This document shows, in pieces, positions 36,719-45,442 of a DNA stretch of 64,000 nt. Source of the DNA: Dickeya zeae NCPPB 2538 (GTDB lineage: Bacteria; Pseudomonadota; Gammaproteobacteria; Enterobacterales; Enterobacteriaceae); the NCBI RefSeq assembly GCF_000406165.1, contig NZ_CM001977.1, positions 3,606,517 to 3,670,516 of the forward strand. The letters are read 5' to 3'. Numbering within the stretch: the first letter of the stretch is position 1; each line of letters opens with the position of its first letter. A model generated the notes under the pieces. It saw nothing but the letters and a program-made list of their open reading frames with translations. It made no database searches and was not told the origin of the DNA. A program made the position numbers and the translations under genes.

Positions 36719-38155
36719 CTATTTCTCTTCATCGTCCAGTTCGAACGCCAGCACGCCGCTGTCCCGTACCTGTCGGAACCAACCGGCTGATTTCTTCGCT
36801 CTGCGCTGCCGATCGTGTTCCAGATCGATTTCAATCAGGCCGTAACGGTTTTTAAAGGCGTTCATCGGCGACACATTGTCAGTAAACGCCCACAGCATAT
36901 AACCCTGGCAGTTGGCACCGTCTTCGCGTGCTTTTAGCGTCCAGTAAAGATGCTCGGCGATAAACGCAATACGGTAGTCGTCCTGTATCACGCCGTGGCT
37001 GTCTTTGAACTGGCCTTCATTTTCAATCCCCATACCGTTTTCCGACACAAACCAGGGCACGTTGCCGTATTCATCCTTCAGGCGCATCGCCATGTCGTAA
37101 ATAATGCGAGGGTTGATCTCCCAACCGCGCGACTTATTCATCCGGCGGCCGGGCAATTCGAAATGCTCGTAATAGTAAGCTGGGTGGAACGGCGTGTTGC
37201 TGTTCCAGGCCCGGCTGGGGGCTTTGACCCGGTGCGGGTAGTAGAGATTAATGCCCACCTCATCCACGGTATTGGCGCGGATAATCGCCAGCTCTTGCGC
37301 GTCGTAATCCCACTTCACCTGATGCTTTTCCAGCAGCGCCAGTAATTCCGCCGGGTATTCGCCTTTCAGCGCCGGGTCGAGAAAGACCCGGTTATAGAAC
37401 AGGTCATACAGGCGCGCCGCCTCAACATCATGCGCGGCACTGGAGCGCGGATAGGTGACTTCCGGGTTCAGGATCACCCCGATGCTGCCCCCTTGCAGGT
37501 GGTAACCTTTGTCGCGAAACCGTTGCACCACTTTGGCCGTCGCCAGGTTTTTATGGTGGTTCCACTGCATCCAGGTGCCGGTATCCTGCTGATAAGGGTA
37601 GCGCACCGCATCCAGATACACGCGGGTCTGCACCACAATCGGCTCATTAAAGGTAAACCAGCGTTTGACCTTACCGGCGTAGCGGGCAAATACCGCGTCG
37701 GCGTACTGCACGAACCACTCCACCACCTGCTTCGACGACCAGCCCTGATATTTCTCGAACAGCACCGCCGGGAGCTCATAGTGCTCTAAGCACAGCATGG
37801 GTTCGATGCCTTCACGCTGCATTTCGTCGATCAGGTTATCGATGTAAGCGGCGTACTCTTCATCCACCACGCCGTTTTCATAATCCAGCATGAAGCGCGA
37901 CCAGTTAATCGAGGTACGAAAGTGCGTCAGCCCGGTCTGCTTCATCAGCGCCACGTCTTCACGGTAGCGGTTATAGAAATCGGTGGCGACAGCCGGGCCG
38001 TAGCCGTTGTGCCACACCTGACGATCCCGCTTGTACCACAGGTCCAGATAGGAATCCTGCCCGTTTTTCTTGCCTGACCACCCCTCGGTCTGCCAGGCGG
38101 ACGCCGCCGCCCCCAGAATAAAGCCCTCAGGCAGGGTCATTGATACCTTGCTCAT
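36719..38155 (-). CDS. GH1 family 6-phospho-beta-glycosidase
   Basis: A 478-residue retaining glycosidase that would split the phosphorylated disaccharide or aryl-beta-glucoside delivered by the PTS. N-terminal GH1 signature FILGAAASAWQTEGW, acid/base glutamate in FTFNEP, nucleophile glutamate in FVSENGMG. Whether the sugar is gluco or galacto cannot be told from sequence; plant-derived beta-glucosides or cellobiose are plausible for this organism. It is 38 nt downstream of the IIC gene. Confidence 0.93.
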   Translation of the reverse strand: MSKVSMTLPEGFILGAAASAWQTEGWSGKKNGQDSYLDLWYKRDRQVWHNGYGPAVATDFYNRYREDVALMKQTGLTHFRTSINWSRFMLDYENGVVDEEYAAYIDNLIDEMQREGIEPMLCLEHYELPAVLFEKYQGWSSKQVVEWFVQYADAVFARYAGKVKRWFTFNEPIVVQTRVYLDAVRYPYQQDTGTWMQWNHHKNLATAKVVQRFRDKGYHLQGGSIGVILNPEVTYPRSSAAHDVEAARLYDLFYNRVFLDPALKGEYPAELLALLEKHQVKWDYDAQELAIIRANTVDEVGINLYYPHRVKAPSRAWNSNTPFHPAYYYEHFELPGRRMNKSRGWEINPRIIYDMAMRLKDEYGNVPWFVSENGMGIENEGQFKDSHGVIQDDYRIAFIAEHLYWTLKAREDGANCQGYMLWAFTDNVSPMNAFKNRYGLIEIDLEHDRQRRAKKSAGWFRQVRDSGVLAFELDDEEK

Positions 38156-38193
38156 TACCGCTCTCCCTTAGATTCAGTATTGCAATACATTCA

Positions 38194-39540
38194 TTATTTC
38201 AATGCATTGGCCTGTGCCGCAGCCTCTAACTCCGCCTCACGCTGCGCCTGCTCAGCACGACGAGACGCCACTTTGACGAACGGCAGGTAAATCAGGGTGG
38301 CGACGATGATGCACACCATCTGTGTCGCGACCGCCCCCATCGAACCGGCGGTAGACAGCCAAGCGTTAATCAACGGCGGCGTGGTCCAGGGCACCATCAC
38401 CACCGCTTTACCGGCAAAGCCCATGCTGGTGGCGAAGTAACCGATGGTGCCAGTCACCAGCGGCGTGATGATGAACGGGACAGCCAGAATCGGGTTGAGC
38501 ATGATAGGCATGCCGAAAATCACCGGTTCATTGATGTTGAAGACACCTGGGCCGAAGGAAATTTTGGCGATCTCTTTCATTTCACGGCGCTTAGAGGCGA
38601 TCATCACCGCCAGCAGCAACCCGATGGTCAACCCAGACCCGCCGATACTCATGTACACGTCCCAGAACGGCATGGTGATAATGTTCGGTACTTCATGCCC
38701 CTGCTCAAACGCGGTCATGTTCACCGCAATCGCCCCCAGCAACAGCGGTTCGCGAATCGGTTTGATCATCTGGTTACCGTGAATACCGATAACCCAGAAC
38801 AGTTGCGCCACGAACATCAGAATCAACAGCCCCGGCAGGCTCTGCACGACCGACTCCAGCGGCTGTTGCACCACCATATAGATGGCGTCATACAGGTACA
38901 TGCCGGTCACTTTCTGGAAGGTAAACCCGAAGGTCGCGACCAGCGTGACGGTGATGATCGCCGGGATCAACGCCGAAAACGACGCGGACACATTCGGCGG
39001 CACGCTATCTGGCATCTTGATGCGTAGCCGGTCTACCGATTCCAGCTTCGAATAGATTTCCACCGACGCGATGGCGATAAACATGCCGAGGAACAGACTT
39101 TTGGTGTCAGAGAATTGCCGGGCCAGCACATCTTTCACCGGTAATGTCTGACCGTTGATCACCATATCGATGGTGGTCGGGGTAATGGAAATAAAGCAGA
39201 TCACCGCCAGCAAACCGGGAAACAGGCTACGAGAGCCGTTGATTTTCCCAAGCTCGATGCCTATCAGGAACACCGCGCCGATGGTGAGGAAATTGAGCGT
39301 GGCGTAGTTAATACCGCTCATGATGGGTTTTAACGGTGCCAGAAATGAAAACAGAGCGAAACTCGCCAGCCCGTTCTTCGGATCCAGCACCATGTTGGAG
39401 ATCAGCACAGAGAACGCCCCGACGATGATCACCGGCATCAACGTAATGAACGAGGCTTTGATCGCCATGATGTATCTCAGGCTGTTGAACTGGTTGGCGA
39501 ACGATCCTAATGAATCGATAGCCTTATCCTTGAATGACAT
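38194..39540 (-). CDS. PTS IIC permease, lactose/cellobiose family
   Basis: A 448-residue inner-membrane sugar channel with about ten transmembrane helices. The family's conserved stretch FNINEPVIFGMPIMLNP is present (the glutamate lies near the sugar). It works with IIB (36393-36710) and IIA (39778-40104), which are encoded on both sides of it. It is divergent from the IIA gene with three operator-like palindromes between. Confidence 0.94.
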   Translation of the reverse strand: MSFKDKAIDSLGSFANQFNSLRYIMAIKASFITLMPVIIVGAFSVLISNMVLDPKNGLASFALFSFLAPLKPIMSGINYATLNFLTIGAVFLIGIELGKINGSRSLFPGLLAVICFISITPTTIDMVINGQTLPVKDVLARQFSDTKSLFLGMFIAIASVEIYSKLESVDRLRIKMPDSVPPNVSASFSALIPAIITVTLVATFGFTFQKVTGMYLYDAIYMVVQQPLESVVQSLPGLLILMFVAQLFWVIGIHGNQMIKPIREPLLLGAIAVNMTAFEQGHEVPNIITMPFWDVYMSIGGSGLTIGLLLAVMIASKRREMKEIAKISFGPGVFNINEPVIFGMPIMLNPILAVPFIITPLVTGTIGYFATSMGFAGKAVVMVPWTTPPLINAWLSTAGSMGAVATQMVCIIVATLIYLPFVKVASRRAEQAQREAELEAAAQANALK

Positions 39541-39656
39541 AACTCCACCTCTTTGATTTACCTGTGTTTTCAGGGGTTGTTGTTATCAGAGGCTCTCGCC
39601 CCCGTAGTGGCCGTTACGCGCGGAAGAGAATGGACGGCAGGTTCAGCGCTCTCGCG

Positions 39657-39670
39657 TTTGGCATACCAAA
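39657..39670. promoter_or_regulatory. UxuR/ExuR-type operator 1
   Basis: TTTGGCATACCAAA. Matches the TTGGTATACCAA core known for UxuR/ExuR with one change. About 117 bp upstream of the IIC start. Confidence 0.6.
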
Positions 39671-39719
39671 AAATAAAACAAACGAATAATTTTTCTGTGA
39701 CACTGTTCTCACAAGTCAA

Positions 39720-39735
39720 TATTGGAATTCCAATA
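39720..39735. promoter_or_regulatory. UxuR/ExuR-type operator 2
   Basis: TATTGGAATTCCAATA, a perfect 16-bp palindrome of the TTGG-NATN-CCAA form, midway between the two start codons. Confidence 0.6.
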
Positions 39736-39752
39736 ACATGTTTAAAAGCAAA

Positions 39753-39765
39753 TTTGGCATACCAA
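39753..39765. promoter_or_regulatory. UxuR/ExuR-type operator 3
   Basis: TTTGGCATACCAA, the same core as operator 1. Its right edge runs into the AAGAGGA ribosome site of the IIA gene, so a bound repressor would block transcription through the start region. Confidence 0.6.
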
Positions 39766-39777
39766 GAGGACACCACG

Positions 39778-40104
39778 ATGGAATTGGATATGGAACAGAC
39801 CGTAATGGAATTGCTGATCAACGCTGGCGAAGCGCGTTCCTGCGCCATGATGGCGATTCAGGCCGCCCGAGCGCAGGACTGGGTGGAAGCCGACGCGCAA
39901 CTGCTGGCTTCTCAGGAGGCGGCAAAAGCAGCCCACCAGATCCAGACTCGGTTGATCGGACTGGACGAAGGCGAAGGCAAAGTGCCGGTTAATCTGATCA
40001 TGGTGCACGCTCAGGATCACCTGATGACCGCCATGCTCTGCCGGGATCTGGCCGAAGAAATGGTACAACTGCGCAAAGAACTGTTTGGTGGTCACCACGC
40101 CTGA
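39778..40104 (+). CDS. PTS IIA subunit, lactose/cellobiose family
   Basis: A 108-residue all-helical phosphocarrier. The active-site histidine is the first one of the conserved LIMVHAQDHLMTAM (about H79). The frame is open to 39553, but the ATG at 39778 has AGAGGA at good spacing and begins with the family's MEQTVMELLINAGEARS. It is the only PTS gene on the plus strand; the LacI-type regulator follows 121 nt later. Confidence 0.93.
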   Translation: MELDMEQTVMELLINAGEARSCAMMAIQAARAQDWVEADAQLLASQEAAKAAHQIQTRLIGLDEGEGKVPVNLIMVHAQDHLMTAMLCRDLAEEMVQLRKELFGGHHA

Positions 40105-40225
40105 TGGCACCGACCGCGCAACGTGCCGCACTTCACCCACTGACGTCGCTCCAGTGTGCTAGTATGTGACTAATATTGATAACAACGCTGTGACTGACTT
40201 CGATAAAACAGGGAAGGTGCAAACG

Positions 40226-41236
40226 ATGATGACCATGCTTGACGTGGCAAAGCACGCCGGTGTATCCAAAGCAACGGTATCACGGGTGTTAAACGGTACA
40301 GGTCAGGTAAAACAAAGTACGCGTGACGCCGTCTTCAAGGCGATGGAAGATCTCGGCTATCGCCCTAATTTTCTGGCGCGCTCGCTGGCGCAACGCAGTT
40401 CAAACAGCCTCGGGTTGGTAGTCTCCAACTTCGACGGCCCCTATTTTGGTCGCCTGCTGCGCCGTGCCGCCGAACGCACCGAAACCAACGGCAAGCACCT
40501 GATCGTGACCGACGGTCACGACACGCCGGAAGACGAGCAACAGGCGGTGCAGCTCCTGATCGATCGCCGCTGTGATGCCATCGTGCTCTATACCCGCCAC
40601 ATGTCTGACGCCGCCCTGATGGCATTGCTGGATCACTCCCGCGTGCCCATCGTGGTCATCAATCGTCATCTGCCGATGGCACCTGAGTACTGCGTCTGGT
40701 TTGAACAACAACAGGCAGTGTTCCAACTGGTCGATTATCTGGTACAGCAAGGGCACCGCGACATTGCCTGCATCACCGGCCCCATCAACACGCCGACGGC
40801 ACGCGCCCGTCTGGCCGGTTACCGGCAGGCGCTGGAGCATCATCACATTCCTTACGACCCGCTGCGGGTGGTCAATGGTGATAGCCTGGTCCCCGGCGGT
40901 TATCAGGCTGCACGCGAATTGCTGGCACATGACGCCGGTTTTTCCGCGCTGTTCGCCAGTAACGATGATATGTGCATCGGTGCGATGAAAGCCCTGCTTG
41001 AAGCCGGTAAACGACTGCCGCAGGACGTATCGCTGTTCGGTTTTGACGATATCCCCAGTGCCCCTTATCTGACGCCCGCGTTATCTACCGTCTATTTACC
41101 GATTGAAGAGATGATTAGCGCCGCTATCTCGCAGGCGCTAAAACTGAGCGAAGGGTCCCCTGTCACTGCCATCGCGCCGTTTACCGGCGAGCTGAAACTG
41201 CGCGCGTCGGTGGTCAAAGGCCCCTACGCGCACTGA
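40226..41236 (+). CDS. LacI-family regulator, AscG-like
   Basis: A 336-residue regulator. Helix-turn-helix MLDVAKHAGVSKATVSRVLNGTGQVKQSTRDAV, hinge NFLARSLAQRSSNS, sugar-binding core. The order of conserved blocks (FASNDDMCIGAMKALLEAG, GFDDIPSAPYLTPALSTVYLPIEEM) is that of E. coli AscG, the repressor of a beta-glucoside PTS. Starts at 40166 and 40229 are in frame; ATG 40226 has GGGAAGG 8 nt upstream. With the GntR protein, the cluster has two candidate regulators. No AscG-type palindrome was found just upstream. Confidence 0.88.
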   Translation: MMTMLDVAKHAGVSKATVSRVLNGTGQVKQSTRDAVFKAMEDLGYRPNFLARSLAQRSSNSLGLVVSNFDGPYFGRLLRRAAERTETNGKHLIVTDGHDTPEDEQQAVQLLIDRRCDAIVLYTRHMSDAALMALLDHSRVPIVVINRHLPMAPEYCVWFEQQQAVFQLVDYLVQQGHRDIACITGPINTPTARARLAGYRQALEHHHIPYDPLRVVNGDSLVPGGYQAARELLAHDAGFSALFASNDDMCIGAMKALLEAGKRLPQDVSLFGFDDIPSAPYLTPALSTVYLPIEEMISAAISQALKLSEGSPVTAIAPFTGELKLRASVVKGPYAH

Positions 41237-41250
41237 GTCTGCGCAAACGA

Positions 41251-42513
41251 TTACACCCGCTCCAGCGCCAGCAGTTCGTCCAGCGTCTGACGGCGGCGAA
41301 TCAGTCGCGGCTGCCCCTGTTCGAACAGCACTTCCGCTATCAGCGGGCGGCTGTTGTAGTTGGAAGACATCGACGCACCGTACGCACCGGTGTCATGGAA
41401 CACCAGATAGTCACCCACTTGCGCCGATGGCAACGCCATCGTTTCCACACCGCCACCGGCCTGCTGGGTGAACACATCGCCAGATTCACACAGCGGGCCT
41501 GCCACCACGGTATCACGCCGCGGTGACTGGCTCAGGTCGCGCCCGTCGCCCGGCAACAGGGTAATATGGTGGTAACTGCCGTACATTGCCGGGCGCATCA
41601 GGTCGCTAAATCCGGCATCCACCAGCACAAAATGACGGCAGCCCATGTCCTTCACCGCACGCACCTGTGCCACCAGTACGCCGGACTCCGCCACCAGAAA
41701 ACGCCCTGGTTCGATTTCCAACGTCACCGAATGCCCCAGATGTGCGGCAATCCGCTCCCGCGCCTGATTCCACAGGCCATAATAGTGCTGGGTATCAATG
41801 CGCTCGCCGCCGTGGTGATAGGGAATAGACAACCCGCCACCCGCAGAAATCGCCTCCAGATCCTGCCCCACCGCCAGCACCTGCTGCACCATCGCTTCGC
41901 AAACCTGCTCCAGATGCCGGTAATCAACGCCGGAACCAATATGCATATGGATGCCGACCAATTTCAGGTGGTAACGGCTCAAGGCTTCCAGCGCCTGTGG
42001 TAAATCGGCATACCAGATGCCGTGTTTACTGTTTTCGCCACCGGTGTTGGTCTTCTGGCTGTGACCATGTCCAAAACCGGGGTTAATACGCAGCCACACC
42101 GGGTGACCCGGCGAACGCTCGCCCAGTTGATGCAGCATGTCGATGGAACCGGCGTTCACCGGAATAGCCAGCTCATGCACCCGTTGCAGTGTGGCGTCAT
42201 CGAGCACATCGGCGGTAAACACAATCTCATGCGCGTCAGTACCCGGCTCAAAACCGGCGGCCAATGCCCGTTCGATTTCACCCAACGAAACCGAATCCAC
42301 CTTCACGCCCTGCTGGCGCATCAACGCCAGAATATGCAGGTTGGAACAGGCTTTCTGCGCAAAACGGATGGTATCGAACTGGCGCAACTGACCGATGCGC
42401 TCAACGATGGTAGCGGCGTCATAGGCCCACAACGGGCAACCAAATTGGGCAGGCAGCGCACGCAGGCTCTGCGCGTTCAACGCATAAGACAGGTCATTCA
42501 GATCGTGTGGCAT
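41251..42513 (-). CDS. lysA: Diaminopimelate decarboxylase
   Basis: PLP enzyme of fold type III that makes lysine from meso-diaminopimelate, the last step of the pathway. The PLP lysine is in RFAQKACSNLHILALM; SVSLGEIERAL, HMHIGSG, EPGRFLVAESG and GPLCESGDVF are present. 420 residues. Divergent from lysR across 112 bp, as in E. coli, where LysR activates it when lysine is low. Confidence 0.97.
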   Translation of the reverse strand: MPHDLNDLSYALNAQSLRALPAQFGCPLWAYDAATIVERIGQLRQFDTIRFAQKACSNLHILALMRQQGVKVDSVSLGEIERALAAGFEPGTDAHEIVFTADVLDDATLQRVHELAIPVNAGSIDMLHQLGERSPGHPVWLRINPGFGHGHSQKTNTGGENSKHGIWYADLPQALEALSRYHLKLVGIHMHIGSGVDYRHLEQVCEAMVQQVLAVGQDLEAISAGGGLSIPYHHGGERIDTQHYYGLWNQARERIAAHLGHSVTLEIEPGRFLVAESGVLVAQVRAVKDMGCRHFVLVDAGFSDLMRPAMYGSYHHITLLPGDGRDLSQSPRRDTVVAGPLCESGDVFTQQAGGGVETMALPSAQVGDYLVFHDTGAYGASMSSNYNSRPLIAEVLFEQGQPRLIRRRQTLDELLALERV

Positions 42514-42625
42514 GAATAGAGTACCGAAACGTTATCAGATGTCGGAATTGTGCTGGTCCACAAGCTATAATTCCAATATCCTTTTTCAAAGACTCTATTC
42601 ATTTTTGATATGGAATGAACCGCCT

Positions 42626-43561
42626 ATGACCGCCGTCTCCCTGCGCCACATCGAGATTTTTCACGCGGTGATGACCACCGGCAACCTGACGGAAGCGGCC
42701 GCGCTGCTCAACACCTCGCAGCCCACCGTGAGCCGCGAGCTGGCACGCTTTGAGCACCTGGTGCAGATGCCGCTGTTCGAGCGCATTCGCGGGCGGTTAC
42801 ACCCTACCGCGCAAGGGTTGCAGTTATTCGAGGAAGTGCAGCATTCCTATTATGGATTGGATCGCATCATCAACGCGGCGCAGGATATCCGCCAGTTTCG
42901 TCAGGCCCCGCTCTCGGTTGCCTGTTTACCGGTGTTCTCTCAGTCGTTATTGCCCGAAGTGTGCCAGCCGTTGCTGGCGCGTTACCCTGAACTCAACCTG
43001 CATGTCATCCCACAGGAATCGCCGTTGCTGGAAGAGTGGCTCTCCGCACAGCGCCACGACCTGGGGCTAACGGAAAACCTGAATACACCCGCCGGTACCG
43101 AACGGCACACTCTGATGGAGCTGAACGAAGTCTGCGTGCTGCCCAGTGGTCACCCACTGGCACGCAAGGCGGTACTGACACCAGAGGATTTCCGCGACCA
43201 GCCGTTCGTCAGCCTGTCCAGCACCGACAGTTATCGGCAATTGCTGGACCAGCAGTTTGAGCAGGCAAGCGTCGCACGGCGGCTGGTGTTGGATACCCAC
43301 AGCGCCGCCTCGGTATGCGCGATGGTGCGCGCCGGGGTAGGATTATCGATAGTTAATCCACTTACCGCGGTGGATTACGCCAGTAGCGGTGCGGTAGTGG
43401 TGCGCCGTTTCAGTATTGATGTGCCGTTTACCGTCAGTCTGATTCGCCCACTGCACCGCCCGGCGTCGACGCTGGTGGCGCAATTCACCGAGCAGTTGCT
43501 CGCCTTCGCCGAGCGCTTCCCCGCCCGGTTACAGCACGTGCTGGCGGCCAATCCAGTCTGA
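42626..43561 (+). CDS. lysR: Transcriptional activator LysR
   Basis: Founding member of the LysR family; activates lysA. The N-terminal helix-turn-helix LRHIEIFHAVMTTGNLTEAAALLNTSQPTVSRELARFE matches E. coli LysR, and the effector domain retains ACLPVFSQS, VPQESPLLEEWLSAQRHDLGL-like and ETHSAASVCAMVRAGVG blocks. The frame reaches back to 42512, but the conserved start is ATG 42626. 311 residues. It is convergent with the ABC ATPase gene, 10 bp away. Confidence 0.96.
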   Translation: MTAVSLRHIEIFHAVMTTGNLTEAAALLNTSQPTVSRELARFEHLVQMPLFERIRGRLHPTAQGLQLFEEVQHSYYGLDRIINAAQDIRQFRQAPLSVACLPVFSQSLLPEVCQPLLARYPELNLHVIPQESPLLEEWLSAQRHDLGLTENLNTPAGTERHTLMELNEVCVLPSGHPLARKAVLTPEDFRDQPFVSLSSTDSYRQLLDQQFEQASVARRLVLDTHSAASVCAMVRAGVGLSIVNPLTAVDYASSGAVVVRRFSIDVPFTVSLIRPLHRPASTLVAQFTEQLLAFAERFPARLQHVLAANPV

Positions 43562-43571
43562 CATTCCCTCG

Positions 43572-44564
43572 TTACGCCACTTCACGCAGCGCGCCCAGGT
43601 CAATCTGCACCCCGACGCGGCTGCCGGTGGCGAGCAAATCCTCGACCGAACGATTGAGCACATCCACCGAGAGCTCCACCTCGCTGACGCGTATCCGATA
43701 ACGCACCACGTTACCCAACAGGCTGTGCCCGATAATCTCCCCGGCCAGCCCGTGTTCCGGCGCGCACAAGCGCACCGACTCCGGGCGCAGCGCCACCTGG
43801 CCGACAAACTGCCCACCGGTCAGGCGCATCGCCTCGTCAGCGCTCAGCAGGTTATAGCTGCCGATAAACCCGGCGGCAAACAGACTGGCAGGCTGGGTAT
43901 AGAGCGACTCCGCGTCACCGTTTTGTACAATTTCGCCTTTATTCATCAGCACGATACGGTCGGACAAAGTCAGCGCCTCTTCCTGATCGTGGGTGACGAA
44001 AATCGTCGTCAGCTTCAACTCCTGCTGGATACGCCGGATCTGCTCGCGCAGGTGGCGGCGAATACGCGCATCCAGTGCGGATAACGGCTCGTCCAGCAAT
44101 AGCAATCGCGGGCGGGTCACCAGTGAACGCGCCAGCGCCACGCGCTGACACTGCCCACCGGACAACTGATGCGGGTAGCGGCGGGCGTAATCGCCCAGTT
44201 CCACCAGTGCCAACACTTCCTCGACCCGGTTGTGAATCTCAACGGCAGGCAGCTTCTGCATCTTCAGGCCGAAGGCCACATTGCCTTCAACCGTCATATT
44301 GGGAAACAGCGCATAGTTCTGGAATACCATGCCGATATCACGCTGCTGTGGCGACAGCGGCACAATATCACGGCCCTGTAGCAGAATCTGGCCCTTATCC
44401 ACCGAGGTCAATCCGGCCAGGCAGCGTAATAACGTCGATTTACCGCAACCACTTGGCCCCAGCAAGGTGACGAACTCGCCCTCATCGGCCGAAAAATGGA
44501 TATCCTGAAACACTCTGGTCGGCCCGTAGTGTTTATTCAGATTGATGACATCAAGGTAGGCCAT
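43572..44564 (-). CDS. ABC importer ATPase, PhnT/PotA type
   Basis: A 330-residue nucleotide-binding subunit of the type I importer. Walker A GPSGCGKST, Q-loop VFQNYALFPNM, signature LSGGQCQRVALARSL, Walker B LLLLDEPLSALD and a C-terminal TOBE regulatory domain after about residue 240. It resembles the 2-aminoethylphosphonate (PhnT) and spermidine/iron groups. Last gene of the five-gene transport operon; 75 nt separate it from the second permease, and that gap holds a 14-bp tandem repeat. Confidence 0.9.
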   Translation of the reverse strand: MAYLDVINLNKHYGPTRVFQDIHFSADEGEFVTLLGPSGCGKSTLLRCLAGLTSVDKGQILLQGRDIVPLSPQQRDIGMVFQNYALFPNMTVEGNVAFGLKMQKLPAVEIHNRVEEVLALVELGDYARRYPHQLSGGQCQRVALARSLVTRPRLLLLDEPLSALDARIRRHLREQIRRIQQELKLTTIFVTHDQEEALTLSDRIVLMNKGEIVQNGDAESLYTQPASLFAAGFIGSYNLLSADEAMRLTGGQFVGQVALRPESVRLCAPEHGLAGEIIGHSLLGNVVRYRIRVSEVELSVDVLNRSVEDLLATGSRVGVQIDLGALREVA

Positions 44565-44590
44565 GTTCAGCGTGTCCCGTTTTACTCATT

Positions 44591-44632
44591 GCGAAATTGA
44601 ATGTGCGAAATTGAATTTGCAGCATTGAATGT
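44591..44632. repeat. Short tandem repeat, 3 x 14 bp
   Basis: Three imperfect copies: GCGAAATTGAATGT, GCGAAATTGAATTT, GCAGCATTGAATGT. It occupies most of the gap between permease 2 and ATPase and could vary in copy number. Confidence 0.65.
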
Positions 44633-44639
44633 GCGTCAT

Positions 44640-45422
44640 TTATGAATGGCGATTCAGCGCATTGGCCAGCCAGGTCACAAGCAGCACCACCAGAAAATAG
44701 GAGATCACCAATGCGCTGGTGAAATGCCCGCTGTCGTTGCGTTTGTTATAGAGGTAGACCTGCAAGGTTTCGTAGTTGGTGCCTGCCAGCAAGTTGGCAA
44801 ACACAAACTCGCCAATCAGGAATGAAAACGACAGCAGTACCGCGATCATCACCCCTTTGCGCAGGTTAGGCAGCACCACCCACAGCGCCGCCTGCCAGGT
44901 GCTGGCACCCAGCAAATGCGCCGCATCCAGCAGTTCCTGCAAATTTATGGCCTGTATATTGTTGGCGATGGCGCGGTAAATAAACGGCAGGGCAATCGTG
45001 AAATAACAACCGATCAGGATCCACGGTGTGCCGGTCAGCGCCAGCGGCGGTGCGGAATAGAGCTGTAGTAACCCGACTGACGACACCACCGGCGGCACCG
45101 CGAACGGCAGCAGAATCAGCACGTTCATCAGCCCGTCGAGCTTCGGAAAAGCCCAGGCGATGACAAACATGGCAGGCAGCACCAACAGCAGTGAAAACAA
45201 CAGCGCACCAAAACAGATAAGCAGTGAATGGCCCAGCGCGACTAAAAAGCGGCCATCGCGCCATAATTCGATAAACCATTTCAGGGTCAACCCATTGGGC
45301 AAAATGGTCGCCCCCCACTCGGTCGCCAGCGCATAACCCAGCGTGGCAAGCAGCGGTAACATCAGAACCAGTAATATCAGCCATACCACCAGCAGATGGT
45401 AACGGCGTTCAGCCTGGGACAT
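44640..45422 (-). CDS. ABC transporter permease 2 (PhnV-like)
   Basis: A 260-residue inner-membrane permease with about six helices and the EAA loop ELLDAAHLLGASTWQAALWVVLPNL that contacts the ATPase. In-frame starts exist to 45482, but ATG 45422 has GGAGG at ideal spacing. The gap to permease 1 is 20 nt. Pairs with the permease at 45443-46285. Confidence 0.9.
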   Translation of the reverse strand: MSQAERRYHLLVVWLILLVLMLPLLATLGYALATEWGATILPNGLTLKWFIELWRDGRFLVALGHSLLICFGALLFSLLLVLPAMFVIAWAFPKLDGLMNVLILLPFAVPPVVSSVGLLQLYSAPPLALTGTPWILIGCYFTIALPFIYRAIANNIQAINLQELLDAAHLLGASTWQAALWVVLPNLRKGVMIAVLLSFSFLIGEFVFANLLAGTNYETLQVYLYNKRNDSGHFTSALVISYFLVVLLVTWLANALNRHS

Positions 45423-45442
45423 GGCAACCTCCGGTGACAAAA

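Noticed and set aside
39697..39714. CRP-like site TGTGA...TCACA in the PTS promoter
   Set aside because: The half-sites are 8 bp apart rather than the required 6, so CRP binding is doubtful.
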